The notes under the pieces are model-generated. The model was not told the origin of the DNA and searched no databases. It saw nothing but the letters and a program-made list of their open reading frames with translations. From Panulirus ornatus (Eukaryota > Arthropoda > Malacostraca > Decapoda > Palinuridae), in contig NC_092279.1 of assembly GCF_036320965.1 (NCBI RefSeq), forward strand, positions 19,667,429 through 19,731,428: a stretch of DNA of 64,000 bases, written 5' to 3'. Below are positions 25,500 through 36,302 of the stretch, in pieces. Within the stretch, counting starts at the first letter, position 1; each line of letters starts with the position of its first letter. The position numbers and the translations under genes are program-made.

Positions 25500-26706
25500 C
25501 ATTATTACGAAGAATACAATTCCAAAGTATTAATCAAGATTTATGACTGACACAGAAATATCTAAAATGCTGAACATTCTGTGATATCTATATCACAAAT
25601 ACTTTACAAAAAAAAAAAATACAAAAGCCTGAACACGTTTACAATTTTACATTCCACGACACAGCATATCTGTAAACAAGGCAGGATAAAAAAAAAAAAA
25701 ACGCACTACAGCCCATCCAACTGGAAAAAAATGTTAAAAAAAAAAAAACGCAGGAGTTCAAACGGTTCCGAACGAAACAGGTTTCGTCCCTATAAAGAGA
25801 CTCGGGCGCAAAGCTGATGATGCAAGCGTTCCTGTAAGGCCGGGTGGGACGCGGCAGCAATGATGCCACCTCTAGACGACACCACCTCCTCCCCATCCTT
25901 CCCTCCCTCCTTCCACCGAGTCTTTCCAAGACCACCCTCCTCCTCCTCCTCCTCCTCCTCCTCCTTCCAAAATTCTCCTGGTCACCTCCCAAGATTTTCC
26001 GTGACGAGTATTGCATTCCTCCTTCAAATGAGCTGAACCCCCAAGGCTGTCTCTAGGGTGGAGGAAACTGCCGGCGTTGGTGGTGGTGTTGGTGGTGGTG
26101 GAGATAGTGGTGATGGAGAGGGACCAAAAAGAAAAAAAAGGAACATAAGCTGAAGCAGCCAGATAACGATGAACGGAAGAAAGTTGTGGAATGGATGGAT
26201 GGATGGAGAACGCCTAGGAAGAATTAGGAACAAGTGATTACGAGGAAGACAGTGGACTAAGCAAATACAAAAGAGTAAAAAAAAAAAATCGTAAACCACG
26301 TAACGGGGAAAAAGAACGCGTGGAAAAGGAGCGCAAGAATAAGAGGATGAGGAGTAAAGACGGGACGGAGAAAATCCCTCAACGGCTCTGACAACTCCAC
26401 GAAGACCGTCCGGGAGTCGAATTGTTTAACATTTTGCTCGGCGAAATCTTCGCCGGGTTTTTCTCCGAAGTAAAGCGATCCGGGGATTTGGCATTGTTAG
26501 GCTCGTTTTTATTCGTCTGACAAAGGAATGGAGGTTTGCCTTTCGCGTTGAGTCCCCCCCCCCCCCCAGGGTAAGAACGAAAAGGAGGAAGAGCCTTTCA
26601 TGGTGGTGTTGAGTCTGTCTCCAGATGGGAATATCTACATGAACTCAGAATTGAAAGCGAACGGCGGAGAAATTCTTACACTAGCTGCATAAATTCTTTA
26701 CTTTAC
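25499..26706. other. no gene recognised; (CTC)n and a perfect hairpin
   Basis: Three A-runs (25,607; 25,688; 25,736), (CTC)n at 25,935-25,965, (GGT)n-like repeats at 26,078-26,100, and a CGGCGAA-ATC-TTCGCCG hairpin at 26,439-26,455. C-run at 26,555-26,568. Confidence 0.5.
26439..26455. other. perfect 7 bp hairpin, 3 nt loop
   Basis: CGGCGAA, loop ATC, TTCGCCG, followed by GG and T-rich sequence. It looks like a rho-independent terminator, but the context is eukaryotic, so that role is not inferred. Confidence 0.6.
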
Positions 26707-26717
26707 GTGTGTGTGTA

Positions 26718-26800
<83 letters not shown>
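26707..26800. repeat. (GT)5(AT)n compound microsatellite
   Basis: Short GT start, then about 40 AT units ending exactly where a family A repeat begins. Confidence 0.97.
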
Positions 26801-26802
<2 letters not shown>

Positions 26803-27021
26803 CTTTCATACTATTCGCCATTTCCCGCGTTAGCGAGGTAGCGTCACGAACAGAGGACTGGACCTTTGAGGGAATATCCTCACCTGGCCCCTTTCTCTGT
26901 TTCTTCTTTTGGAAAATTAAAAAGAAAAAAAAAGAGGGGAGGATTTCCAGCCCCGCTCCCTTCCCTTTTAGTCGCCTTCTACGACACGCAGGGAAGTATT
27001 CTTTCTCCCCTATCCCCAGGG

Positions 27022-27023
<2 letters not shown>
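26801..27023 (+). mobile_element. SINE-like family A repeat, longest copy (about 223 bp)
   Basis: Starts ttctttcatactattcgcca at the end of (AT)n. It passes through the cgcgttagcgaggtagcg head, the acagaggactggacctttga block and cctcacctggcccctttctc, then an A-rich linker. The distal block follows (ggatttccagccccgctccc, ttttagtcgccttctacgac, acgcaggga) and it ends tatccccagggata before a second (AT)n. It is bounded on both sides by AT tracts and has no evident target-site duplication outside them. Confidence 0.8.

Positions 27024-27087
<64 letters not shown>
27024..27087. repeat. (AT)n microsatellite
   Basis: About 32 units, right-hand boundary of the family A copy. Confidence 0.97.
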
Positions 27088-27088
<1 letters not shown>

Positions 27089-28001
27089 TTTAATTCGTGT
27101 TTCCAGAGCTCGGCTTGTTTAACCTCCACTTACTACGTTGTGTGACTTGAGGTGCAGTCATGAAATCTCGTGTTCAATCTGGCTGTTTGGTGGCCGCAGC
27201 AGCACGCACGGTGCACGGAGTCACCTCATTCCGGCTGGTCAAGTATGTTTTATAATAGCAACTCACCTACATTCATCTTCGATCAGTCCCTCACGCCACC
27301 TCAGTTCCTACAACGTTGGCTCTCTCTCTTAATCGGTTCACCTACACACAAACAAGACATACGCACCATGAACTATCTCAGAAACTGTATGTTTAAGTCT
27401 TGTCCCTAAGCCTTACTGAACATTAACACCTGGAATGCAGGTCGAGGCAAGAAAGAGGCCAGCCACACCCAGTGAGCAGTAATTGTGGCAACTGACATAA
27501 TAAGACAATTACAGACCAAAGGTTCAAAGACCGGGGCATATCACCTTATACAACGAGACGAAATAAAAGCAAGCATTAAAAGTTCGGGGCCTTGATGAAA
27601 TTATCATCACAAAGCAGAGACCAAGAGAAGACCTTACCAACTTTTAACGTAGAATTTGTTACGTTGCTTCAAAGTGCTCGGTGGCAGGCGGACTGTGACG
27701 GGTTGCCGTGGACATGCAGACTGCGTGCTCTTTAACAACCCGGTCAGCTTCCAAATGAATGTAAGCAACCGAGTGAAATACTCATGCCCTATATCCAATT
27801 AGATGAGGCACAGAGCAGAGGAGAAAATCATATTAAAATCCTATTCGTGTCGAGGCTCATCACACCGCTGATGATGACGTCGATGGACGGGGGAGGGGGG
27901 GGACCAATGAATTATTGAACTCTGCTGCATACAATGAAGACAACAACCAGGGAACGGAGTCAGGAAAATGGTGACAACGATCCGTCGGAGGTGTTTCTCC
28001 A

Positions 28002-28005
<4 letters not shown>
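27088..28005. other. no gene recognised
   Basis: Unique-looking DNA of average composition. The frames at 27,138-27,409 show no domain. Confidence 0.45.

Positions 28006-28061
<56 letters not shown>
28006..28061. repeat. (TC)n microsatellite
   Basis: About 27 units. Confidence 0.97.
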
Positions 28062-28062
<1 letters not shown>

Positions 28063-28312
28063 CAAAGAAGGCTAGGCTCGGCTAGGCTGCGCTAGGCTAG
28101 GCTTTACTCGCTCCCAAGCATCAACGTAAGCTAGAGTAATTAATTATAAACGTAACTTTCTAATATTAGGGCAAAAACGAAAAAAAAAACAAGGTTGAGA
28201 CGCATTTTTTTTCCTCTGTGGGCTCACTCGTCCGTTCCTCAAGCTACCTCAATATACGCCAGGAAAGCCGAGAGATAATGATATCAAAATGAAAATCATA
28301 TATTAACAACAG

Positions 28313-28313
28313 C

Positions 28314-28363
<50 letters not shown>

Positions 28364-28378
28364 TAATAATAATAATAA
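28313..28378. repeat. (AAT)n microsatellite
   Basis: About 22 AAT units with one AAC interruption. Confidence 0.96.
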
Positions 28379-28530
28379 CCCACTGATAATCCCAACTCTA
28401 ATGACAAGATTCATAAAATGAAGCATAATCCCTAACTCAATATGACATGCAGTGTGGGGGCCCCAAGACTAAAATGGAACCTCTAGCTGGCACAGACACG
28501 CCACAGAACCACTGTGAAAATTACGAATTT

Positions 28531-28555
28531 AAGCACGACGGCACGACCCTTGAGC
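28531..28555 (-). repeat. solo copy of the 21 bp GGTCGTACC-family motif
   Basis: Minus-strand sequence gctcaagggtcgtgcc, then gtcgtgctt. It forms an imperfect inverted pair with ggtcgtaccactgtgctg at about 28,619-28,636, at the edge of the 24 bp array. Confidence 0.7.
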
Positions 28556-28618
28556 GCACTCTGACCCCGAAGAACTCTTGGTGTAGGCCGGGTTGATGAC
28601 CACGCCACCACATCCAAG

Positions 28619-28980
28619 GGGTCGTACCACTGTGCTGTAGCGTCGTCGTACGGTCGTGCTGAAGCGTCGTCGTAGGGTCGTGCTGAAACATCGTCGTACG
28701 GTCCGTGCTGAAGCGTCGTCGTACGTCCGTACTGAAGCGTCGTCGTAGGGTCCGCGCTGAAGCGTCGTCGTGCGGTCGTGCTGAAGCGTCGTCGTACGGT
28801 CGTGCTGAAGCGTCGTCGTACGTCCGTGCTGAACCGTCGTCGTACGGTCGTGCTGAAGCGTCGTCGTAAGTCCGTGCTGAAGCGTCGTCGTACGGTCGTG
28901 CTGAAGCGTTGTCGCACGGTCTTGCTGAAGCGTCGTCGTACGGTCGTGCTCAAGCGTCGTCGTACGGTCGTGCTTGAAGA
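28619..28980. repeat. 24 bp tandem array, 15 copies
   Basis: Unit gctgaagcgtcgtcgtacgg followed by tcgt. The gctg/gctc anchor lies at 28,634, 28,658, 28,682, 28,707, 28,731, 28,756, 28,780, 28,804, 28,828, 28,852, 28,876, 28,900, 28,924, 28,948 and 28,972. All spacings are 24 except two of 25, so two single-base insertions shift frame within the array. The unit is compositionally related to the 13 bp monomer at 10.8 kb. The TTTLQHDR-type repeat reading is an artefact. Confidence 0.96.
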
Positions 28981-29365
28981 GGTAAAACTGAGTGGACAAG
29001 CTAACGAGGGTCAATCCTCCTCCTCCTCCTTCCCCGTTAATCTGCACGCGGACTATAAAGCAAAAAGGTTTTCAGCTCAGTACTTGCAATCAAGAAAAAT
29101 CTTACCCTTGTTGAATAACGAATAATTGAGACGTGATTAGCACCCACTTCACGTGGTATCTTCTTACTTCTTCCCGCCGGAGACCAAACTCGTTAATAAA
29201 GGCTTTATCTAAAGGATAAAACTTGGTATATGACATCTTAGTGACGCATTTCTACAATTTACCGGAGAAACTCATAAGAATCGAACAACTCGAAAGAAGT
29301 TGCCTATTGTGGCTGAGGTATAGTGTTCAACGACAAAAAAAAAAATGAAACCCAGTGACTCAGAT

Positions 29366-29366
<1 letters not shown>
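28981..29366. other. no gene recognised
   Basis: A TATAAAG string at 29,054 with TCAGT 23 bp downstream is a weak promoter-like coincidence. Otherwise nothing seen. Confidence 0.45.

Positions 29367-29431
<65 letters not shown>
29367..29431. repeat. (AT)n microsatellite
   Basis: About 32 units. Its right edge falls inside the decayed Penelope-like coding sequence. Confidence 0.97.
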
Positions 29432-29433
<2 letters not shown>

Positions 29434-29697
29434 CTAAAGTCTAACAGAAAGATCCTTACCAGTCTGACCAACATAAAATCTATCACAGTTTCCACAAGGG
29501 ACTTTATAGATGCAACCAAGAGAATTTTCTGGTGAATTCCTGATTAAGAAATTCTTTATAGTATCATTGTTGCTAAAGGCAACATTTACATTAAAGGATT
29601 TAAGCAGCATGGGAAGCAAAGTGAAATTATTATCAAAAGGGAGAACTAAAAGATTCTTGGTGTCAATGGGAGGTTTGGGCTCATACATATTTCATTT
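29432..29697 (-). mobile_element. Penelope-like retroelement fragment: end of RT and start of GIY-YIG endonuclease
   Basis: Minus-strand frame, about 85 residues. The first part (LPFDNNFTLLPMLLKSF, then NVAFSNNDTIKNFLIRNSP) resembles the end of Penelope-like RT. The second (GCIYKVPCGNCDRFYVG, then QTGKDLSVRL) carries the paired IY and YVG elements and a PCGNC cysteine pair typical of the GIY-YIG nuclease fused to Penelope-like RTs. The frame ends at a TAG right after SVRL, where a Lys codon would be expected. Two codons later the sequence becomes (AT)n. Upstream it is cut at an ATTT-rich junction with a family B SINE-like scrap. It is inactive, truncated at both ends, with no start codon implied. 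Confidence 0.85.
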
Positions 29698-29707
29698 ATT
29701 TATTTAT

Positions 29708-29730
29708 TTTGCTTTGTCGCTGTCTCCCGC

Positions 29731-29733
<3 letters not shown>
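29708..29733 (+). mobile_element. family B SINE-like scrap
   Basis: ttttgctttgtcgctgtctc then ccgc match the first 25 bp of the copy at 22,500. The copy then breaks into (TA)n. Confidence 0.65.

Positions 29734-29812
<79 letters not shown>
29733..29812. repeat. (TA)n(GA)n compound microsatellite
   Basis: About 15 TA units switching to about 24 GA units. Confidence 0.97.
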
Positions 29813-29816
<4 letters not shown>

Positions 29817-30839
29817 AGCTGTATCTTATGAACCCGAATGATAAAAGATGAAAAACGAATAACATACATCCTCTCATAAGTACTATATAATTCTCTCCCG
29901 CCAAAAAAAAAAAAAAGGAAAAGGGAAAAAACTATGGCGTGTTAACCTCATCCATCCTTCATGGCGGGGAAAATTGCATCTAGAAAGTGTGCTGAAATTT
30001 CTAACAGCCCACACTGACACTGTACAGGATCTGTGCTACTAAGAACGAACGAAAATACTGATTTCTCCTTAACAAATGTTTAGATGTATATTACAAAGCA
30101 TCTTAATGACACTACGGGGTGAAAGGTGTACATATCTACGGGCATAAGTGGACGTAGGTACAAAGCGTACATTGTGTGCACTGAAATACGAAAAGGTTGT
30201 TAAGTGGGCTTAAACGGGCCCTCTCCCGCCAGCAGAGGGTGGTGGTTAAGGGAACATTATACACACGATATTTAATTACAGGAAGGTAAGTGATACAAGC
30301 AGCAACATACGTAACGTGTGTAATACAAAACAGGTATAACTGAACTTGTACAATCTGTAGCGTGTAGTGAAGTACCGTGTGTCATTAGTTACACTAGGGA
30401 TAAACCCTGTGAGACATAACACACTTACACTTAAAACTATTTTTTTTTCTATCGGCACGCTAGGCTCGGATGTTTATTCAAAAGTGTACCAATAAATCCA
30501 AAAAAAAAAAAAGTGCAGTCAAAACGTACTCATCATCCGGGGCACGAAATTCCTTATCAACAGCCTGCAATCATTAGAAGAAAAAAAATGGGTTGCACAT
30601 AGATTTCGTCTGCAGGCATCATGAAAATGGGCTGCACGTTGTAGAAATTTAAGATGACCCAGTATATAAGTATCTAAAGAGGGCACAAGATAAGCCAGGA
30701 TGAGGTGGGTTAAGTACTTCGGGCCTATAAGGCTAAGGTCACCTAACGTCTTTACTAGACCAACAGAAACAGAACAACACAATAGCTTGGCCCAAGAACG
30801 CTGAGTTGTTGAGGTAAGCGACCACAGACATCAAAGCAT

Positions 30840-30841
<2 letters not shown>
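29813..30841. other. no gene recognised
   Basis: AT-rich unique-looking sequence with A-runs at 29,904, 30,500 and 30,580. The minus-strand frame 30,519-30,782 has no recognisable domain. Confidence 0.45.

Positions 30842-30908
<67 letters not shown>
30842..30908. repeat. (TA)n microsatellite
   Basis: About 33 units. No recognised mobile element at either edge. Confidence 0.97.
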
Positions 30909-30911
<3 letters not shown>

Positions 30912-31065
30912 AGGTAAAGGACAGGATTGCCACTGCTAATGTATTTACTGAAACCAGTTTTTCTCCAGTGGTAACCATATTCGACCACTTCAGAACGACA
31001 AGGAACAAAGTATCGTAACTAGTCGTCGTAACGTCGTCCTTAGGCGTCGCAACATAGTGCCAAAC

Positions 31066-31085
31066 GGTCGTACCGTCGTGCTAAA
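31066..31085 (+). repeat. solo copy of the GGTCGTACC-family motif
   Basis: GGTCGTACCGTCGTGCTAAA, preceded by related gtcgtcgtaacgtcgtcc text from 31,021. Best single match to the family core outside the arrays. Confidence 0.75.
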
Positions 31086-32193
31086 CTACGAGTTCTTAAT
31101 ATTCCAATGGCCAAAATACAAGACAAACTGCAAAGATGAAGAAGCCTGTGCGCGCAAACCTACTTCGGGAAGCAGAGGTGTGTGGCGGGGGAGATACAAC
31201 AAACGTTGCTTACTTCTAAGGCAATTACCACTACAGTTCTAGACGTCGCAGCTTAATGAAGAGAGCTACATCACGAGTCCACAACTCGACAAACACAATA
31301 TCAGATCTTTCACTTACAATGTTGATAAAAATACCCTAATGTCCATATGACATAACGCCGAACATTTGTGATTACAAAGGCCACTCTGTTTCGCTTTAAA
31401 AAACATGCATGTATGTTGTTGGATTTAATGGCTATCGGCAGTTGGGTGGCCATTAAGCCAGATCCCTAAACATACACATCAAACATGTTACTACAAAAAA
31501 AAAAATATATATATTAATTTTTCCATTTTCGAAATTGCTCACAAATCAGAAATATGGTAACTGCTAAAGTTTCCATTGCCAACTGCCACTCAACTACGGA
31601 TACTGTACGTTATTTCAACTTTAAAAAAAAAAAAAGACGGAGAACTAATTGTGGCTTCCATTTAAACGCACTGGTTTCTCAAAGAAAACTGGGTTGACGA
31701 AACTCTGTATTATGATTTTGCAGCGTACGGTCCAAATTTAATCGCGTATGACAACAACGGACTGGCGGAAACACTCGACAAAATATGCGAAACCGGTAAA
31801 AAATACGCCTGTTCAGAGCGGGATGACAATACGGATAAAAATAAAATCCGTAATCTTTAACATACACAAGCTTTGTTGTGCCTACGTGGTTTTCCCCTGT
31901 AGGACACAACTGTATATTTGGATGACCACGTTGCGAAGAGGAATGCAAAGGTAGCAATCATTATTCCCTGCGAAATACCAACTCAATAATATATCAGCAA
32001 ACACTTCCAACGACACAACGTGTATGAAGGATATTAGATACGGGGTAAATATTACCTCTTTCTTGTTCTCCTGCATAAAGTCACAAGAAGAAGAATTTGG
32101 CATTTTCCACGGCGCGACCACTTGAGAAATCTCACTAGCAAATCTCACCCACGTTTTCTTGAACGATGAAAGTTCTGGGATAGGAGAGTAATT

Positions 32194-32233
32194 ACACACA
32201 CACACACACACACACACTCGACACACACACACA
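32194..32233. repeat. two short (AC)n tracts
   Basis: (AC)12 and (AC)7 separated by tcg. Confidence 0.93.
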
Positions 32234-32654
32234 CTACACACTGGGTAACACACTCCTTCAACAGATTGATACACTTCTCCAATGTTAGTAATAGAAAAGT
32301 TTTTTTTTATTACGCTATATCTAACTTCTAAAATACACGTAACTTCGTAAATGTTTTATGCATACAATAACTTGACGAGTTAGGATGTACTATAAACAGT
32401 GGAGTCTGACGTTATACACCCTTTAAACATGACAGAAATTCTCAATTTCAAGTCTGCAAATAATCCGTAAGTAGAGCAAAATCTTTTTTTCTTTTTTATT
32501 TTTTTGAAGTTTTCGTCATTGTGGGTAAAAGTTTTGCGTGCAGCCATAATACATCTTTCACAACAAAAAATAAACACGACGACTGCATGGGCAAGGCAAC
32601 TTGGATCTTGGTGAAAGGACCTGGGATGCATTCACGAGGACACACTGAATACAA

Positions 32655-32680
32655 CCTCCTCCTCCTCCTCCTCCTCCTCC
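32655..32680. repeat. (CTC)n microsatellite
   Basis: About 8 trinucleotide units. Confidence 0.93.
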
Positions 32681-32905
32681 AATCTGGGTAACATTGGCAT
32701 ACGCCTTTCATCACACTGCTATCAATCCACTCACACCTTTTTACAAATAACATTAAATCCCTCTGACGCCCTTGGGTCTACCTGACGCAGATCTTGCAGG
32801 CTCGACTCTTATCTCCGCAGGTTGGTCTGGGGGGGAAGACCAAGCTGCAATAATGTTCCCCTGATAAGTCAGGCTTTGGTCAAGGACGCCGCTTGCAGGT
32901 CTTGG

Positions 32906-32928
32906 TAAAAAAAAAAAAAAAAAAAAAA
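32906..32928. repeat. poly-A run
   Basis: About 23 consecutive A. It could be the remnant of a retroposed tail, but nothing upstream is recognisable as a retrocopy. Confidence 0.85.
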
Positions 32929-34060
32929 ACACTCCTTCCCTACCTGACTTGGCTGGTCAAGCACTTTGTAGAGTTTCATTTTCATTGCAAGTTTCTGAAG
33001 TCTTCATTTTGTCGTCCATGATGCTTCTAATGCACGTGCTTAAGTATGCTAAGCAAAACTTTGATTCAATGGTGTTATTTTTTTCTCTACCATGCCCTAC
33101 AGAAAATGGAGGATATTCTAATGAAGCATAAATAAAGACCACGCCATGTGGTATGTTATGTGGATTTAAAGCAATGCCCGTCTTCGTCCCCGAGGGCTGG
33201 AATCATTCCCTAGTTATTTTATGACTTGAAAATGTTGCCTGTGAAAGATCTTTGAACATAGTTATTTTTTTTCTTTAACTCGACATCACTTCCTGCCTGA
33301 AAGGTGATGCAATCACAAAGCAACGTTCTAACCAAGAGAGTAAAACTACTCGTTATAATAATCTCTTCCTCGTTTTAAAGGGTTTCCAAAATTCAGGCTG
33401 CCATCTACTCCAGGCCTACTTCACACACTGCTTCGTCTCAGTAGTGCTTTTTGAAGGTGTGTGTCATCGAGCGGTAATTCTTCCCTAATTCTATCGAAAC
33501 TTTGGTAAGCGGTAAGTAGTCTTCAGCGGCACCTCCCTAATACAGTAATTAATACAGTACCCTAACTGAACACTGACAAGGTGCATAAAATTCTTTTACT
33601 ACCAATTACTGCTAAAGTAGTCAACTGAGGATGTCCGTCTCTTTTTTTCTTTAACCTAGAATAACCCTGTTTCTAAAGTACGGGAGCAACCTCTGAGTCT
33701 CCAACGTCGAAGCTAGGCAGCAGGACTTCGAAACAGATTACTAAACTGGTCTTCACAGCTTTATCATGCACTGATATCTCTTTTCAAGTCTGTCTGCATA
33801 TTCGACTAACCCCCATACAGGCTACATCTGTGATACGTCAGGGAACCAAGGAGAGATAACACCGATAACGTGTCAGGGCGAGGCCTCCCCATCAAACTAG
33901 TTACATTTTTCATGCCACTTATCCCCCCTCCTCCCTCCGGTATCGCAACACTGACAGTTGGAATAACTAGCCACAGCTTGTGAAGACTGATTACCGTTTA
34001 CAAAAGTTCTGGTCCGTGTGTGCTTGGCATTACTACCACGTAGCCTAGGACATGTGGTAC

Positions 34061-34154
34061 GGTGTATGGAGCGAGTTCTTGTCTCCGGCTTCATCCACCG
34101 AGTTTGGTGGTGTATGGAGCGAGTTCTTGTCTACGGCTTCATCCACCGAGTTCA
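34061..34154. repeat. 48 bp tandem duplication
   Basis: ggtgtatggagcgagttctt, then gtctccggcttcatccaccg and agtt, occurs at 34,061 and again at 34,109 with one or two differences (ctccgg versus ctacgg). Confidence 0.93.
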
Positions 34155-35150
34155 GTTCATTTGAATCATTTACAAGAACAACAACCTCATACCATCCCAG
34201 GTCAGGCGTGAAAATAGAGGAATTATCGAGCAACAACAACATTATCGAAATCTAAACTGGGTATTTATCGGGTCTGCTTAACGTTTACATTTTAACGCTC
34301 CTTAACAGATAAAAGCTTCATGGCTAACCACGTTAAACAAACGTAACCTAACGAAAGAGGTGATTAGTTCGTTGTTTTTGCATGTTCAAGTTGGGCAATA
34401 AATCCCGTCTTGACAAGCACCTATCCTTTTTTTTTTTTATCAACCCTACGGAAAGTGAATAGATAAATGCGCTCCAAACAGCACTTTTTCACTAACATGC
34501 TGAATCGCATACCTATATCCTTAAACTTCACACTTCATAGAAATTATCTTTCACAATTATTCTGCAGATACTGCATTTAACTGATAAAAAAAAAACTATA
34601 AAAATCATTTCAACGTCAAAAGTTCTTGGAAATGTTCAAACTTCCTGTGGATATAAGGTCATAACATGAAAACAGCGTACAAGCACCAGCTGTATGTAGT
34701 AGATTTCCATCCAGCAAAATACTCAGAAATCAGTATTTCATCATAAACATGCCGTACTGAGTACTCAAGTCTTGCAACAATCAATCCCGCATCAACTTTT
34801 CCCATGACCCACTTGCATCAAAACATTCGCGAATCGGGTTGGGGTAAAAAAAAAAAATATGGACTATTCAAATTATCTGGCGGCGCTATCAGCATATTCT
34901 CAGAACAGATGTTGCAAAAACAATCGCAACACCCACCACCTTCCCTGTCATGGGCATAAGCGTTAAATAAATTCGTGCGGTAAAGAACACGCACATACAG
35001 TAATGGAGACTTGGCGAGAACACTTGCCACACGACACATCATAAAAAAAAAATAATGTTGGCGAAGGTTAGCCAATCTGTTCTCCCATCTTAAACTACCT
35101 GACCATCTAATAACAAACTTTTACACTCGAAATGGACCAATACTGAAGAT

Positions 35151-35154
<4 letters not shown>

Positions 35155-35221
<67 letters not shown>
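35155..35221. repeat. (TA)n microsatellite
   Basis: About 33 units. Confidence 0.97.
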
Positions 35222-35224
<3 letters not shown>

Positions 35225-35634
35225 CACTAACAAGTACTCGCTACAATGCAGAGGCGGGGAGGTTAACTTGTCAAGTCTGTTTTATCATCTGCAACAAACA
35301 AAAAATTCTATATGCCTGATAAGTCAATGTTGGCCATGATAATAACTTCCAACCCTGTGGGGAAAATGGGATGCAATCTGCAGTGCCGGATTTAATACAC
35401 ACGTTTTTCCCCCCAACATATCCATCTATCAAACCGCTTAAAGAAGTGTCATCTGATAAAAACTGCACTGAAGGACCCCCATCTCTCAAAATTACATCTA
35501 AGTACTGAGAAGAGGCGCATTTTTGAGGCCCCGCCCCGAGGCAAGTTCCCCAGGACGCGACCTAACCTAGTCCACATGTCTGGCCCCATCCCGCACTCCC
35601 ACCAACACGCTGCCTGGCGCGCTTTTCAACTTAC
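35222..35634. other. candidate intron start and flank
   Basis: If the exon at 35,635-35,704 is real, this is the beginning of its first intron on the minus strand. GC content rises between 35,520 and 35,640. Nothing else is seen. Confidence 0.35.
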
Positions 35635-35704
35635 CGAAACTGTAGATGTAGGGGAGACAGTTTATCCCCACGGCGAGAAGTAAAAGCAACTCTGCGCTTC
35701 TCAT
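35635..35704 (-). CDS. candidate first coding exon of an unidentified secreted or membrane protein
   Basis: On the minus strand an ATG (35,704-35,702, context tgcaagATGag) opens MRSAELLLLLAVGINCLPYI, then YSF plus one base, 23 codons in all. The exon then meets CG|GTAAGTT, a consensus animal splice donor, leaving a phase 1 intron. The peptide has a charged start, a Leu-rich hydrophobic core of about 11 residues and a polar turn, typical of a signal peptide or signal anchor. No downstream exon is identified, so the protein family is unknown. The start, hydrophobic core and donor together are better than the other frames offer, but 70 bp can match by chance. Confidence 0.4.
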
Positions 35705-36280
35705 CTTGCAAGGTTTTAGGTGAACTACATCAATAGTACGTTCATTACTATCTCAAATCTTGGATTATATATATATATATACTATATATTTTTTTTCCAA
35801 ACACCCACCACAACAAAATCAATATTTTTCTTGGAAGATCGTTATGACATTTAAATCCACTATATACTGATCACATGGTTTCTCACATATCACTGCTTCA
35901 CACAAACCATCACAATAAATCACCACTTTATGCTACAACTGATAATACACCCGGAGTGTGAGGGTTCTCTCTAACGCTCACAGAGCGCGGCAGGAGTACG
36001 TGCTGCCTCCACCGCTTCCAAATTCACACTGATGGGAAATGGGTGCGTCATATTGAACCGGAGGTCAGTTGCCAGAGAGGATTTTATCACCACGCATCTT
36101 TTGACCGCTGAACCATACACGGCACGAACTTCTCTACCACTCGCCGTATCGTCAACGTAACTTAAAAGGCACTCATCACTGAACATTTGAGAGAATAGAA
36201 GCACTCCTCGGAAATAATGCGAGGTGGCAACTACGAGAGACACAACAGCTCGAAGGACTAGAGCATCACCCCAAAACAAG
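35705..36280. other. possible upstream region of the candidate exon
   Basis: Minus-strand upstream side. Short (AT)n at 35,767-35,781 and a T-run. A minus-strand frame over 35,971-36,315 is open for 114 codons, but it starts in a (GT)n reading and matches no family I know. No TATA box is clear. Confidence 0.35.
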
Positions 36281-36302
36281 CACACACACACACACACACA
36301 CA
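36281..36302. repeat. short (CA)11
   Basis: Eleven CA units. Confidence 0.95.

Larger units (their letters stand above)
30909..35154. other. longest low-repeat stretch; no exon recognised
   Basis: AT-rich, with only short repeats: a motif-family copy (31,066), A-runs (31,494; 31,621; 32,906-32,928), short (AC)n (32,194-32,233), (CTC)n (32,655-32,680) and one 48 bp duplication (34,061). This looks like intronic or intergenic DNA. It lies downstream, in the minus-strand sense, of the candidate first exon at 35.6 kb. I searched the frames for a phase-compatible second exon and found none I could defend. Confidence 0.5.

Noticed and set aside
26439..26460. Rho-independent terminator
   Set aside because: The stem and T-rich tail fit the pattern, but nothing else in the window is bacterial.
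29054..29081. TATAAAG plus TCAGT as a promoter
   Set aside because: Spacing is a little short and no gene follows.
32906..32928. Poly-A tail of a processed pseudogene
   Set aside because: No coding remnant upstream. Homopolymer A-runs are common throughout the window.
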